The translations under genes were made by a program, and so were the position numbers. Source: Flavobacteriales bacterium (lineage in GTDB: Bacteria; Bacteroidota; Bacteroidia; Flavobacteriales; BACL11). From it: DNA of 64,000 nucleotides. Positions 8,370-16,434 of this stretch are shown piece by piece. The stretch is taken from assembly GCA_014381465.1 (NCBI GenBank), contig JACNLP010000027.1:1-64000 (forward strand), read 5' to 3'. The notes below the pieces were generated by a model that worked only from the letters and a program-made list of their open reading frames with translations, was not told the origin of the DNA and did no database searches. Position 1 is the stretch's first letter. Every line of letters begins with the position of its first letter.

Positions 8370-9677
8370 TTAAAAACCTTGAATAATCCCACCAGTAATT
8401 TTCAGCAATGCAACTTTACTTTCCATCAAATTATAAGCCGCCTGCTGAGCATTAATACCAGATGTAATATAAGCAATTTCAATATCCCTAAGCATAAAAG
8501 AATTGATAACTCCTCTGTTTTGTTTATCGGTAGCTAAAGTATAATTAGTTGCAGCAATCTTAAATGCCTTTTGATTTAAACTAAATGCTGTAATACGGCT
8601 GTTATATTGATCATTAGTCAAGGATAATTGATGCAACACTTCTCTTTTAATCTTCTCATACTGCAAGTCATTTACTTCCTTTTGTACTTTTACTTTTCTT
8701 AAAGTATTGTACAATTTTCCTCCATCAAACAACCTAAAGTTTACTGAGAAATTTGCAAAATAATTTAAGCTCTCACCAGTATTATCTATACTATTACTAA
8801 GCTCACCTATATCATAGGTACTCTCATTATAAGCAGCCCCAGAATTTACCGAAATAATAGGGTAAAAAGCTGCTTTGGATAAACGAATATCTTGTTTGGC
8901 TAATTGAATATTGTAATACTGATTTTTAATGTTTGTATTATCAGCAAGAGTACTAGCTTTTAGATTTTCATAAGAGAATAATTGTATTTCAGTATCAATT
9001 TCATCTGTAAAAACCCAAGTTGTTTCAATTTCTTTTCCTAGAGTTAAATTAAGGTTTTTGATTGCATTATTATAATTAAGTTCTTGCATTATTAGATTTG
9101 AACTATCCGTGAGCATAGCATTTTCAATTTGTAATAAATCAATTTTACTACTTACGCCAATCTCATATTTCGTTTGCTGATATTCCAAACGGTTATTTGC
9201 CAATCGCACAACTTTTTGCAACAATTCTAACCTTTGCTTTTGCAACACACAGTTATAGTACTGAAGGATTATTCCTTGTATTGTATTTTCAATAGTTAGT
9301 GTTGCATTATTATCACTTATTTCTTCAAGATTTTTGAGTTTTGCTTTATTGGCCCTAATTGCAAATCCGTTAAAAAGCGTCCAACTTACATTGGCGTTAC
9401 CATTTAATGCAGTTGATCGTAATTCATAAGGCATAAAAGAAGTTGGGTTATTGGTTTGATCTGATAAAGCCTCTTCTTTTTTAGCTGATAGATTGATAGT
9501 AGGCAAAGCTCCTGCATTAGCCCAATTGTTATTTATTTCACTAATTTTTTTATTTTTACTACTCAATTGGATATCGTAATTTTCTTGCATTCCAATTTTA
9601 ATAGCATCCATTAAACTCAGCTCAGTTTGAGCAAAAAGTAAGTTTGGAAACAGCAATAATATAATGTACTTTTTCAT
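8370..9677 (-). CDS. TolC-family outer membrane efflux protein
   Basis: Outer-membrane channel of a tripartite RND efflux pump. The 435-residue precursor has a signal peptide (about 1-16, ending LFAQ) and two OEP repeats of long alpha-helices. These carry the family pattern around NWANAGALPTINLSA and, in the second half, KAAFYPIISVNSGAAYNES. Length fits TolC/OprM proteins. It is last gene of the efflux operon and its start codon shares one base with the stop of the RND pump gene (base 9677). No terminator hairpin is obvious between its stop and the direct repeat. Substrate range cannot be read from sequence. Confidence 0.9.
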   Translation of the reverse strand: MKKYIILLLFPNLLFAQTELSLMDAIKIGMQENYDIQLSSKNKKISEINNNWANAGALPTINLSAKKEEALSDQTNNPTSFMPYELRSTALNGNANVSWTLFNGFAIRANKAKLKNLEEISDNNATLTIENTIQGIILQYYNCVLQKQRLELLQKVVRLANNRLEYQQTKYEIGVSSKIDLLQIENAMLTDSSNLIMQELNYNNAIKNLNLTLGKEIETTWVFTDEIDTEIQLFSYENLKASTLADNTNIKNQYYNIQLAKQDIRLSKAAFYPIISVNSGAAYNESTYDIGELSNSIDNTGESLNYFANFSVNFRLFDGGKLYNTLRKVKVQKEVNDLQYEKIKREVLHQLSLTNDQYNSRITAFSLNQKAFKIAATNYTLATDKQNRGVINSFMLRDIEIAYITSGINAQQAAYNLMESKVALLKITGGIIQGF

Positions 9678-12600
9678 TAGTCCTCTCTTTCGTTTAGTCT
9701 TTTTTGTAATTTAGTATAAGGCTCTACCTCCATCTTAGTTGGTGGAGTTTGACCTCCTATCCATAGCCACCATCTTGCGCGTCTCATATCATTAAAATAA
9801 AGTATTAATGACGGGAAATAAAGAAGCAATATAACAGTACCAAATAGCACACCAAATGCTACTGATATTGCCATAGGAATTAGGAATTGTGCTTGGAAAC
9901 TTTTTTCTAAAATTAAAGGAAATAACCCTACAAAAGTTGTAATTGTTGTAAGTATAATTGCTCTAAATCTGCTTGTACCAGCAGCAATTACAGCATCATC
10001 CATATTCATTCCTTCTGCAATATTTCTATTGTATTTATCAAGCATTACTACTGCATCATTTACTAGTATTCCAATAAGTGCAATTACACCCCATACACTC
10101 ATTATTGAGAATGGTTTTCCGATAATACCATGTCCTAAAATTGCCGAGAAAATACCTATTGGGACTACCATCAAGATTAATCTTGCCTGATAGAATGACT
10201 TAAAGTTTAGGGAAATTGTAAGTACAATCAATATAATACTAATAAGAAATGCGATTCCTAGTCTTTTACCACTATCTGCTGCTTCTTCAGCTTGTCCCAT
10301 TATCTTATAACTAACTTCAGGAAATTCATTTCTCATAATTCCTAAATATTCCCTTTCAATTTCAGCATTTACATCTCCTGAAAATTCTGCATTATAAAGA
10401 TTAGCATCAACTCTTATTTCTTTAGTTCCGTTAATGTGGTTTATTTTTACTCTACCTCTTTTGTACTCATAATTAGCAATAGCTTCAAGCGGATACATTT
10501 CCCCACTCATAGTTTTGATTTTCACTTTATTCAAATCTTCTATGCTATTTCTGTCACTCTCAGGGTATCTTAACCAAATTTTAACCTCATCTCTACCTAC
10601 AATAAGTCTTTGCACTTCTTCTCCGAAAAACCCTTGTCTTATTTGCTTCATTACTGTTGCTTCATTCAGTCCTAAAGCATAAGCTTTTTCTTTTAAATTA
10701 ATGTGAATTTCACGGTTTCCAACTCCACCATTATCCATCACTTCTTTTACCATGTTTATTGAGCTTATTCTTTCTTTAAGCCAATTTACTGCATTTTTTA
10801 ATTGCTCATCATCTTCTGATTGTAAAGAAATAGATACTGCTTTACCAAATTGCTGAAAACCACCTACTGAAATCTTTTTCATTACCGCTAAGGAATCAGA
10901 GTGTATTCTCCTTTGAATCTCGTTAGAAATATCAATAGTAGATATAAGTTCGTTCTCCTCAATAGCAAGTCTTAAACTTCCTACATGAGAACCAGAAACT
11001 CCTAAATTCTCAGTAAAACCTACAGTTAAAGAAACATCTGTAAATATACTATCATTAAATTCTTCTATTAACTCTTTATGATAATCTTGAATAATACCAT
11101 CAATATACCACAAGAAATTTTCAGTTCTAAATTCTCTTTCACCAGGTTTGTAAGCGAACTCAATCTTTACTTCATTAAAGGGAACTGACGGGAAGAAAGT
11201 CCATCTAATAACACCAGTTGCTAGCATAATAACTACTATTACTATAATTGCAACTGGAGTCCAAACATGCTTTCGGTAATTCTTTACAAAAGAGGTATTT
11301 ACTTTTGTGTACCAATTCCTAAGCTTTACCACCTTACTCTCAACTACTTTTTTTATTTTTCCTATTCTAGAATCAGTATCTTCAGTTAATACAGCTCTTG
11401 AAGCTAAGTGAGATGGCAACACTAAAAATGCTTCTATCAAAGAAAAGAGTAAGGCTGCTATCACACTAAACGCCATTTCCTGCATCATTTCCATTTGCCC
11501 ACCAACAAATAACAAAGTAGAGAAAGCAAATACAGTTGTAAGTACTGATGTTAATACAGGAGTTACAACTTCCATAGTTCCATCAAGTGCTGCTTTCATT
11601 GGAGATTTACCTTTTTCAAAGTGGTTGTAAATATTTTCTGCAATTACAATACCATCATCAACAAGTATACCTACAACTAATATCATACCAAATAATGAAA
11701 TCATGTTTATAGTCATTCCATAAAGCAAACCGAAAGAAATCATTCCTATAAAGGAGAACGGAATACCAAATGCAACCCATGATGAAAGCCTAAAACTTAA
11801 GAACAACCCAAGAATAACCACCACTAAAAACAAACCAATAAGTAAATTATTACTTAATGTTTCTATTCTTTGATCAAGCATATCTGCAAACTGAAATAGT
11901 GTTATTATTTCAAATTCAGGATTTTCTGCATTAAACTTTGCAATGTATTTTTCTAAAGAGTTTGCTATTTTTTTAATATCCTCTTCAGGAGTTTTCTTAA
12001 TCAAAAAACTAATTGATCGCTCTCCATTTACAAAAGATTTCATTGGAATATCAGAAAACTCTAAAGCTACTTTTGCAATATCTTTAAGTCTGACAATATC
12101 CCCATTTCTATCAGAAAAAATAACAATATTCTCTACTCCTGCAGTTGTAGTATTTCTGTTATTTGACCGTATAATTATCTCATCTTTTTGAGTTTTAATA
12201 CTCCCTCCTGATATATCAATATTACTTAACTTGATTGCAGTGCTGATTGCATCAAAATTGATATTATGCCTTAAAAGTGAGGATTCATCTATCTCTACAG
12301 AAATAATAATTGGCGCATAACCAATCACTTGAATCTGACTTATTTCATCATCATTCAATAAATCTTGCTCAATTTTATCCGCTTTTTCTTTTAGTTGCCA
12401 AAGGTCATCTGGCCCGTTTAAAGCATAGTAACCAACCATATTACCCATCCCGCCCATTCCTCTGCTTTTCTGCTTTTGAACAGTTGGCTTCTCAGCTCCT
12501 GAAGGAAAGGAATAGATTGCATCAACAGAGTTTTTTACATCAGTAAGTACATCATCTATATCAAAACCTTCATAGACTTCAATAGTAACTGCTGATACAT

Positions 12601-12862
12601 TTTCAGATGATGTAGAAGTAACTTCCTCTATCCCTTCAATTCCATTTAAGGATTCTTCAATTCGGGTAGTAATTCCTTCTTCTATCTCTTCAGGTGAAGC
12701 ACCAGGATAAGCAACATTTACATACACTTTATTTGGTGGCAACTCAGGGAAAAACGACTGAGGCATCATTGCTAGACTAAGGAATCCAGCAATAGCAGTA
12801 ATAATTATTACTGCATTGGCATAGATAGGGTACTTTATAAAATAGGCAATTAATTTTCTCAT
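9677..12862 (-). CDS. RND-family efflux transporter permease (AcrB/HAE-like)
   Basis: Inner-membrane proton-driven pump of the AcrB/MMPL superfamily, 1061 residues. Layout is N-terminal TM1 (about 12-32), a large periplasmic loop, TM2-6, a cytoplasmic linker, TM7, a second large loop, then TM8-12. The TM4 motif GILVDDGIVIAEN keeps the Asp-Asp pair used for proton relay in drug pumps. The matching second-half motif is GILVNDAVVMLDKYN. It lies between the adaptor gene (one-base gap) and tolC (one-base overlap), so the three form a complete pump. Heavy-metal CusA-type is the alternative; the pattern favours an HAE-type pump. Confidence 0.92.
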   Translation of the reverse strand: MRKLIAYFIKYPIYANAVIIITAIAGFLSLAMMPQSFFPELPPNKVYVNVAYPGASPEEIEEGITTRIEESLNGIEGIEEVTSTSSENVSAVTIEVYEGFDIDDVLTDVKNSVDAIYSFPSGAEKPTVQKQKSRGMGGMGNMVGYYALNGPDDLWQLKEKADKIEQDLLNDDEISQIQVIGYAPIIISVEIDESSLLRHNINFDAISTAIKLSNIDISGGSIKTQKDEIIIRSNNRNTTTAGVENIVIFSDRNGDIVRLKDIAKVALEFSDIPMKSFVNGERSISFLIKKTPEEDIKKIANSLEKYIAKFNAENPEFEIITLFQFADMLDQRIETLSNNLLIGLFLVVVILGLFLSFRLSSWVAFGIPFSFIGMISFGLLYGMTINMISLFGMILVVGILVDDGIVIAENIYNHFEKGKSPMKAALDGTMEVVTPVLTSVLTTVFAFSTLLFVGGQMEMMQEMAFSVIAALLFSLIEAFLVLPSHLASRAVLTEDTDSRIGKIKKVVESKVVKLRNWYTKVNTSFVKNYRKHVWTPVAIIVIVVIMLATGVIRWTFFPSVPFNEVKIEFAYKPGEREFRTENFLWYIDGIIQDYHKELIEEFNDSIFTDVSLTVGFTENLGVSGSHVGSLRLAIEENELISTIDISNEIQRRIHSDSLAVMKKISVGGFQQFGKAVSISLQSEDDEQLKNAVNWLKERISSINMVKEVMDNGGVGNREIHINLKEKAYALGLNEATVMKQIRQGFFGEEVQRLIVGRDEVKIWLRYPESDRNSIEDLNKVKIKTMSGEMYPLEAIANYEYKRGRVKINHINGTKEIRVDANLYNAEFSGDVNAEIEREYLGIMRNEFPEVSYKIMGQAEEAADSGKRLGIAFLISIILIVLTISLNFKSFYQARLILMVVPIGIFSAILGHGIIGKPFSIMSVWGVIALIGILVNDAVVMLDKYNRNIAEGMNMDDAVIAAGTSRFRAIILTTITTFVGLFPLILEKSFQAQFLIPMAISVAFGVLFGTVILLLYFPSLILYFNDMRRARWWLWIGGQTPPTKMEVEPYTKLQKRLNERED

Positions 12863-12863
12863 T

Positions 12864-14024
12864 TTAGTTGCTTATTGGTTTTACAATTGTGCCCTCAGAA
12901 ATATTAACTAGTGGTTCACTTACTATTAATGTGTTGTCTGATAAATTATCAACTATTACATCATCACCTTGGTAGGCGATAATATTCACTTCAGTAATTT
13001 TTAATTTATTATCATTGTTTACTGTAAAAACTTTATTTTCTTCAAAGATTGCTCTTCTAGGTAATTTACAAACATCATCAGTTCCATTGGTAGTAATTGT
13101 AGCATTTAAGTACATTCCATTAAATAATGAATTTTCATTAATATTTATAGATGTAAATACTGATATATTTTGAGTACTTGGATTTACAAAGTTTCCTTTT
13201 CTGATAACTTTTCCATTATAAGTATTCCCGTTTTCAGAAAAACTTACTTTATCTCCAACATTAATAAATTGAATTTCTGAAGTATTTACAGTAAGCTCAA
13301 TTTCCATTTTCCCTTTACGGATAAAATCAACAACAGGGCTACCTGGATTTACATTTCCGCCAACATCAGAATATGATTTTGTTATGATTCCATCAAAAGG
13401 AGCAAAAACAGTGTATTTACTTAGCTTTTCTTCATCAGATTTTACAGACAAATACTCAGCCAAAATAGAACGAGAAACAATATAATTTTTCTCTTTTGTA
13501 CTACTCATTTCCGGAAAATCAGGTAAACTTTTATCAATATTAATTGCATTGAAAAAACGCTCCCACTTAGCGTATTCCGTATTATAATCAAGTTTAATAT
13601 CAGCCAAATTTGATGAAACCAAACTCATAAATCTGCTTTTCTTTGCATCAATTAGATGTTTTAAATCTGTGTTTTTAACAGAAAAAATTACCTCACCTTT
13701 TTTAATCTCAGTTCCTTTTTTAAAGGCATTAACTCCAATCAATCTTCCTTGAACTTCTGATGAAATGGTAATATTATTTAAAGAAACAACTCTACCTGAA
13801 CTGTTAATTTCATTTTTGATTTGAGAATTTGTAATTTTTGCAACAAGTACCGATTTTACAAGTTGTTCATGCGTTTCTTCTGCCTTAGCTTTAGATGCTC
13901 TAATAGATTCTGCATTATCTGCTCCATAAGACATTCCCATGTTATAGCTTACGGAAGAAACAAAGCCGAATAAGAGTAAGATTATTGCACTTGCAATAAT
14001 GATTAATGTTTTTCTAATGTTCAT
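12864..14024 (-). CDS. Efflux RND transporter periplasmic adaptor (membrane fusion protein)
   Basis: 386-residue membrane fusion protein linking pump and outer channel. A single N-terminal transmembrane anchor lies at about residues 6-27. The first lipoyl half follows (INSSGRVVSLNNITISSEVQ), then a helical hairpin at about 130-200 and the second lipoyl half (YTVFAPFDGIITKSYSDVGG). Beta-barrel and membrane-proximal domains complete the chain. This order is the HlyD/AcrA family plan. There is no lipobox, so it is held by the helix rather than by lipid. One-base gap to the pump gene and two-base gap to the upstream lipoprotein gene. Confidence 0.9.
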   Translation of the reverse strand: MNIRKTLIIIASAIILLLFGFVSSVSYNMGMSYGADNAESIRASKAKAEETHEQLVKSVLVAKITNSQIKNEINSSGRVVSLNNITISSEVQGRLIGVNAFKKGTEIKKGEVIFSVKNTDLKHLIDAKKSRFMSLVSSNLADIKLDYNTEYAKWERFFNAINIDKSLPDFPEMSSTKEKNYIVSRSILAEYLSVKSDEEKLSKYTVFAPFDGIITKSYSDVGGNVNPGSPVVDFIRKGKMEIELTVNTSEIQFINVGDKVSFSENGNTYNGKVIRKGNFVNPSTQNISVFTSININENSLFNGMYLNATITTNGTDDVCKLPRRAIFEENKVFTVNNDNKLKITEVNIIAYQGDDVIVDNLSDNTLIVSEPLVNISEGTIVKPISN

Positions 14025-14026
14025 GA

Positions 14027-14425
14027 TTATTTAAAATAAGTTGTGTATTCGTTCAAATGTATGTTCAATTGGTTTAAGCCATCTTTTACCTCTTCAATAT
14101 CTTTTGAATCTATTTTTTTAAAATAGTCAAGCAATATAGGTTTAATATAATGATGTAATTGGTCGTGCGCATCACCTTCCATATTACAAGCCTTAATAAT
14201 TTTATTAAATTCCCTTTTTAATTCTGAATTTAGATTATGATAATCTTCAATAGAAATTCCATTAAACTTTGAAATGAGAGTTTGCATTTGGGTTATACCG
14301 TTAGTTGTTTCAATATTTGCTTCCCATTTATCTCCATTGTTAAGAGTTAGGTTTTCAATTTCTATTTTATTTTCTGTGCAGGATAACAAAAACACACTTA
14401 GAAGTATTGCTATAATTTTATTCAT
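14027..14425 (-). CDS. Small lipoprotein of the efflux operon, function unknown
   Basis: 132-residue precursor with a clear lipoprotein signal (lipobox LLSC, Cys about 16). A mostly helical mature part follows, with DAHDQLHHYIKPILLDYF and a charged helix to the C-terminus. I recognise no named family. It is translationally coupled on both sides: its start overlaps the tetR reading frame by eight bases and its stop is two bases from the adaptor gene. Position in the operon suggests an accessory periplasmic subunit or sensor of the pump; this is inference. The His-rich HDQLHHY patch might bind metal, but that is only a possibility. Confidence 0.75.
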   Translation of the reverse strand: MNKIIAILLSVFLLSCTENKIEIENLTLNNGDKWEANIETTNGITQMQTLISKFNGISIEDYHNLNSELKREFNKIIKACNMEGDAHDQLHHYIKPILLDYFKKIDSKDIEEVKDGLNQLNIHLNEYTTYFK

Positions 14426-15012
14426 TTGTTGGTTTTTTTAATAATATTTCTAATGTTTTCCATAGTTTCTTTCCATCATCTTTCAAACCTCCTTTAAAGC
14501 CAGAAAGTTTCCAAGTTAAAATTGTACTTCTTATTCCTCCAAGTACAATAATAGCTAATTGTTCTACATCTAAATCATTTCGGATACTTCCTTCTTGTTG
14601 TCCGCTCTTTATTAGTGTAGTAATTTTTTTTGCCCTTTGTTCTAAAATTTTATTTACTACCCCTGATAAAACAGAGCAATATTGAAAAGATGTTTCAGAG
14701 AAAATAACCATTACTAGTGCCGGATTTTTCTCGATATGTGCAAATTTAAATTTTAAGATGAGTCTGAATTTTTCTAAAGCAGTTTTGTCGCTACTATGTA
14801 TATCTGAAAGTTTTTGAATAATCTTTTCTCTGTGAAACAACAATAATGCTTTTAGTATCTCAGTTTTGTCTTTAAAATGACGATAAAAGAGCAGGTTCAG
14901 AAAAAGACATTTTATTTGCTAGATTCTTTATAGTAAGGTTTTGTACGCCCTTTTCACCAATCAAATCTTTTGAAGCATCAATAATTTCTATTTGTCTTTT
15001 TGTGAAATTCAT
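14418..15012 (-). pseudogene. TetR/AcrR-family regulator of the efflux operon, frameshifted
   Basis: Two frames together make a normal 197-residue TetR regulator. Frame one runs from ATG 15012 and encodes the HTH region (TKRQIEIIDASKDLIGEKGV ... IKNLANKMSFSEPAL). Frame two continues with YRHFKDKTEILKALLLFHRE and the ligand-binding part to the stop at 14418. The join needs removal of one base in the A4 run at 14885-14888 (T4 on the coding strand). As written, translation stops after about 46 residues. Total length 595 is one base over a multiple of three, as expected. The gene heads the efflux operon and a palindromic operator-like site lies at its promoter. Real mutation or sequencing error cannot be told apart here. 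Confidence 0.85.
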
Positions 15013-15016
15013 GCGG

Positions 15017-15024
15017 CAAAGATA
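15017..15024 (-). promoter_or_regulatory. -7 box of the tetR-efflux operon
   Basis: Minus strand TATCTTTG ends four bases before the tetR ATG at 15012, again a nearly leaderless layout. The 18-bp palindrome at 15029-15046 sits just upstream, between this box and where a -33 element would be. Confidence 0.55.
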
Positions 15025-15028
15025 TAAA

Positions 15029-15046
15029 AGTTAGTAAATACTAACT
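15029..15046. promoter_or_regulatory. Palindromic operator-like site for the TetR regulator
   Basis: AGTTAGTAAATACTAACT is a perfect 18-bp palindrome with 8-bp arms around AA. It lies four bases upstream of the -7 box of the efflux operon. Position and symmetry are what is expected of a TetR-dimer operator giving autorepression; binding itself is inference. Confidence 0.6.
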
Positions 15047-15063
15047 AACTTTTTGATTTTTAT

Positions 15064-15213
15064 TTATAAGCTTGTTAAATATGAATCATACCCTGAAAAA
15101 TAAAAGCTTACATTATCAATTGAATCTGCCTCTAATACTGCTTTTTATTTAATGTAACTATCTTCTACAGTGGTATTATAATAAAAAGCATGGCTCAAGT
15201 CAACCCTCTTAAG
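15064..15213 (-). pseudogene. Possible decayed coding remnant after the NTPase gene
   Basis: The reading frame continues past the NTPase stop (15214-15216) for 50 codons with one internal stop. It encodes LKRVDLSHAFYYNTTVEDSY before the stop and VLEADSIDNVSFYFSGYDSY after it. The residue mix looks protein-like, but no family is recognised. It may be the old 3' end of a longer gene or a neighbour fragment carried in with the efflux module. Weak evidence. Confidence 0.3.
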
Positions 15214-15741
15214 TTATCTTTTGGAAAGGATAAATTTTACTCTTTCTTTAATATTTGATTTTGGGATTTCTATTAAATTATAATCAAACTCTTTATAAGC
15301 AGTAATTAGTTCTTTCTCAATTAGCTTTGCCTGAAAAATATCTTCTTTCCTTTCTTTATCTTTTATGTAAATTTCTTCCCAAATTGGGGTGTAAAAAACC
15401 GATTTTGAATATTTCATTTCTTTACATTTTTTTATCAAATAATTATCTATTTCTAGATTATCTATACGCATATATGCAATTACATCTACAATTCCTCTAT
15501 CAAAAAAATGAATTTTATTGTTTGGTGCATTGTCAAACTGAACTTTTCTTAAAGCTGCAACTCTTTCAGAAAAAGCTTGAAGATTTTTCCATGGTAGAAT
15601 ATCACCTCCACTTGCTAATTGTTCTGCAATTATTTCCCTTGAAATTTCTTTACTGCAACTATATCCAAGTTTTTTTAAACAATCAATAATAGCTGTTTTT
15701 CCAGTTCCTGGAGCACCTGTTATTACGATTTTCTTTTCCAT
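15214..15741 (-). CDS. P-loop NTPase/kinase, AAA_28-like
   Basis: 175-residue cytosolic ATP-binding protein. Walker A is GAPGTGKT at residues 9-16. DRGIVDVIAYM in the middle resembles the region after the lid in nucleotide or nicotinamide-type kinases, and the architecture fits the AAA_28 family. The C-terminal 14 codons (KSNIKERVKFILSK) are contained in the 44-bp direct repeat that flanks the efflux module. The gene is last of a four-gene operon and starts directly after the ZIP stop with no gap. Substrate unknown; a small-molecule kinase is plausible from the fold. Confidence 0.75.
   Translation of the reverse strand: MEKKIVITGAPGTGKTAIIDCLKKLGYSCSKEISREIIAEQLASGGDILPWKNLQAFSERVAALRKVQFDNAPNNKIHFFDRGIVDVIAYMRIDNLEIDNYLIKKCKEMKYSKSVFYTPIWEEIYIKDKERKEDIFQAKLIEKELITAYKEFDYNLIEIPKSNIKERVKFILSKR
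15219..15262 (+). repeat. Right copy of 44-bp direct repeat flanking the efflux module
   Basis: Perfect match to 8256-8299. This copy is inside the NTPase gene and encodes its C-terminus on the minus strand. A repeat that is the 3' end of a gene, duplicated at the far side of an inserted block, is the classic footprint of site-specific integration or recombination. Confidence 0.9.
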
Positions 15742-16434
15742 TTAAAAACTTAAAACAGCTAATAATACACCAACTATTATAGTAATTATTTTAGTAAAAC
15801 TGAATCTGTGCCCCTCAGTACTTTCAAATAAAATAGTAGTAGAAATATGTAAGAAAACACCAATTACAATTGCCATAATCTCATTGTGATAATCAGCAAG
15901 AGTTGTAAATAAACTTCCTGCAAAAACTCCTAAAGGCGCCATAAGTGCAAATAAAAAGAGTAATAAATATGCTTTCGATTTCTTCATGTTTGATTGTAAA
16001 AAGAAAGTCATCAGTACGATAGCAACTGGCATTTTGTGTAGCACAATTCCTGTAAGTAAGGCGTTATGTGTATGATTGTGCAAATGCCCTCCAAGGGGAA
16101 CACCTTCTAGTAAAGCATGTAAACAAAGGCTAGTTAAAACTGAGAATGGAATTACATTACTCTTGTGGAAATGACCGTGTTCTATCCCCTGAGAAAAGTA
16201 TTCTAAAAGAATTTGGATTAAGAAACCTCCAAGTATATATAGCCCAATATTTTCAGTAGTATCGTGCTTAAATAATTCAGGTAGTAAATGAAGTAAACTT
16301 ACAGCAAGAAGATATGCGCCACTAAAAGTTAAAAGCAATTGAATATTCTTGCTTTTTTTGATGTTGAAAATTTCAACAATTATTGCTCCGGCAATTACTG
16401 AGCTAAATAATAATATGATTGTTAAAGCATTCAC
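15742..16434 (-). CDS. ZIP-family metal transporter
   Basis: Inner-membrane divalent metal importer of the ZIP family (zinc, iron or manganese). About 230 residues and seven to eight transmembrane segments. The ZIP signature is present as HALLEGVPLG in TM4 and LHKMPVAIVLM in TM5, and two His-rich stretches (HGHFHK, HLHNHTHN) lie in the loops. No ATG fits the N-terminus. GTG 16434 overlaps the stop of the methyltransferase as GTGA and is preferred over the TTG at 16443. Member of the operon yjbR-methyltransferase-ZIP-NTPase. Metal specificity is not readable. Confidence 0.88.
   Translation of the reverse strand: MNALTIILLFSSVIAGAIIVEIFNIKKSKNIQLLLTFSGAYLLAVSLLHLLPELFKHDTTENIGLYILGGFLIQILLEYFSQGIEHGHFHKSNVIPFSVLTSLCLHALLEGVPLGGHLHNHTHNALLTGIVLHKMPVAIVLMTFFLQSNMKKSKAYLLLFLFALMAPLGVFAGSLFTTLADYHNEIMAIVIGVFLHISTTILFESTEGHRFSFTKIITIIVGVLLAVLSF

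Noticed and set aside
14418-14843. Stand-alone 141-residue gene in the tetR region
   Set aside because: The frame starts in the middle of the TetR helix after YRHFKDKT; it is the second half of a frameshifted regulator, not a separate gene.
15175-15203. Minus-strand TTGACT, 17-base spacer, TATAAT, a textbook sigma-70 promoter
   Set aside because: Bacteroidota use a different -33/-7 consensus, the site lies in a probable decayed coding remnant about 165 bases from tetR, and a TAnnTTTG box with operator is much nearer the gene; probably chance.
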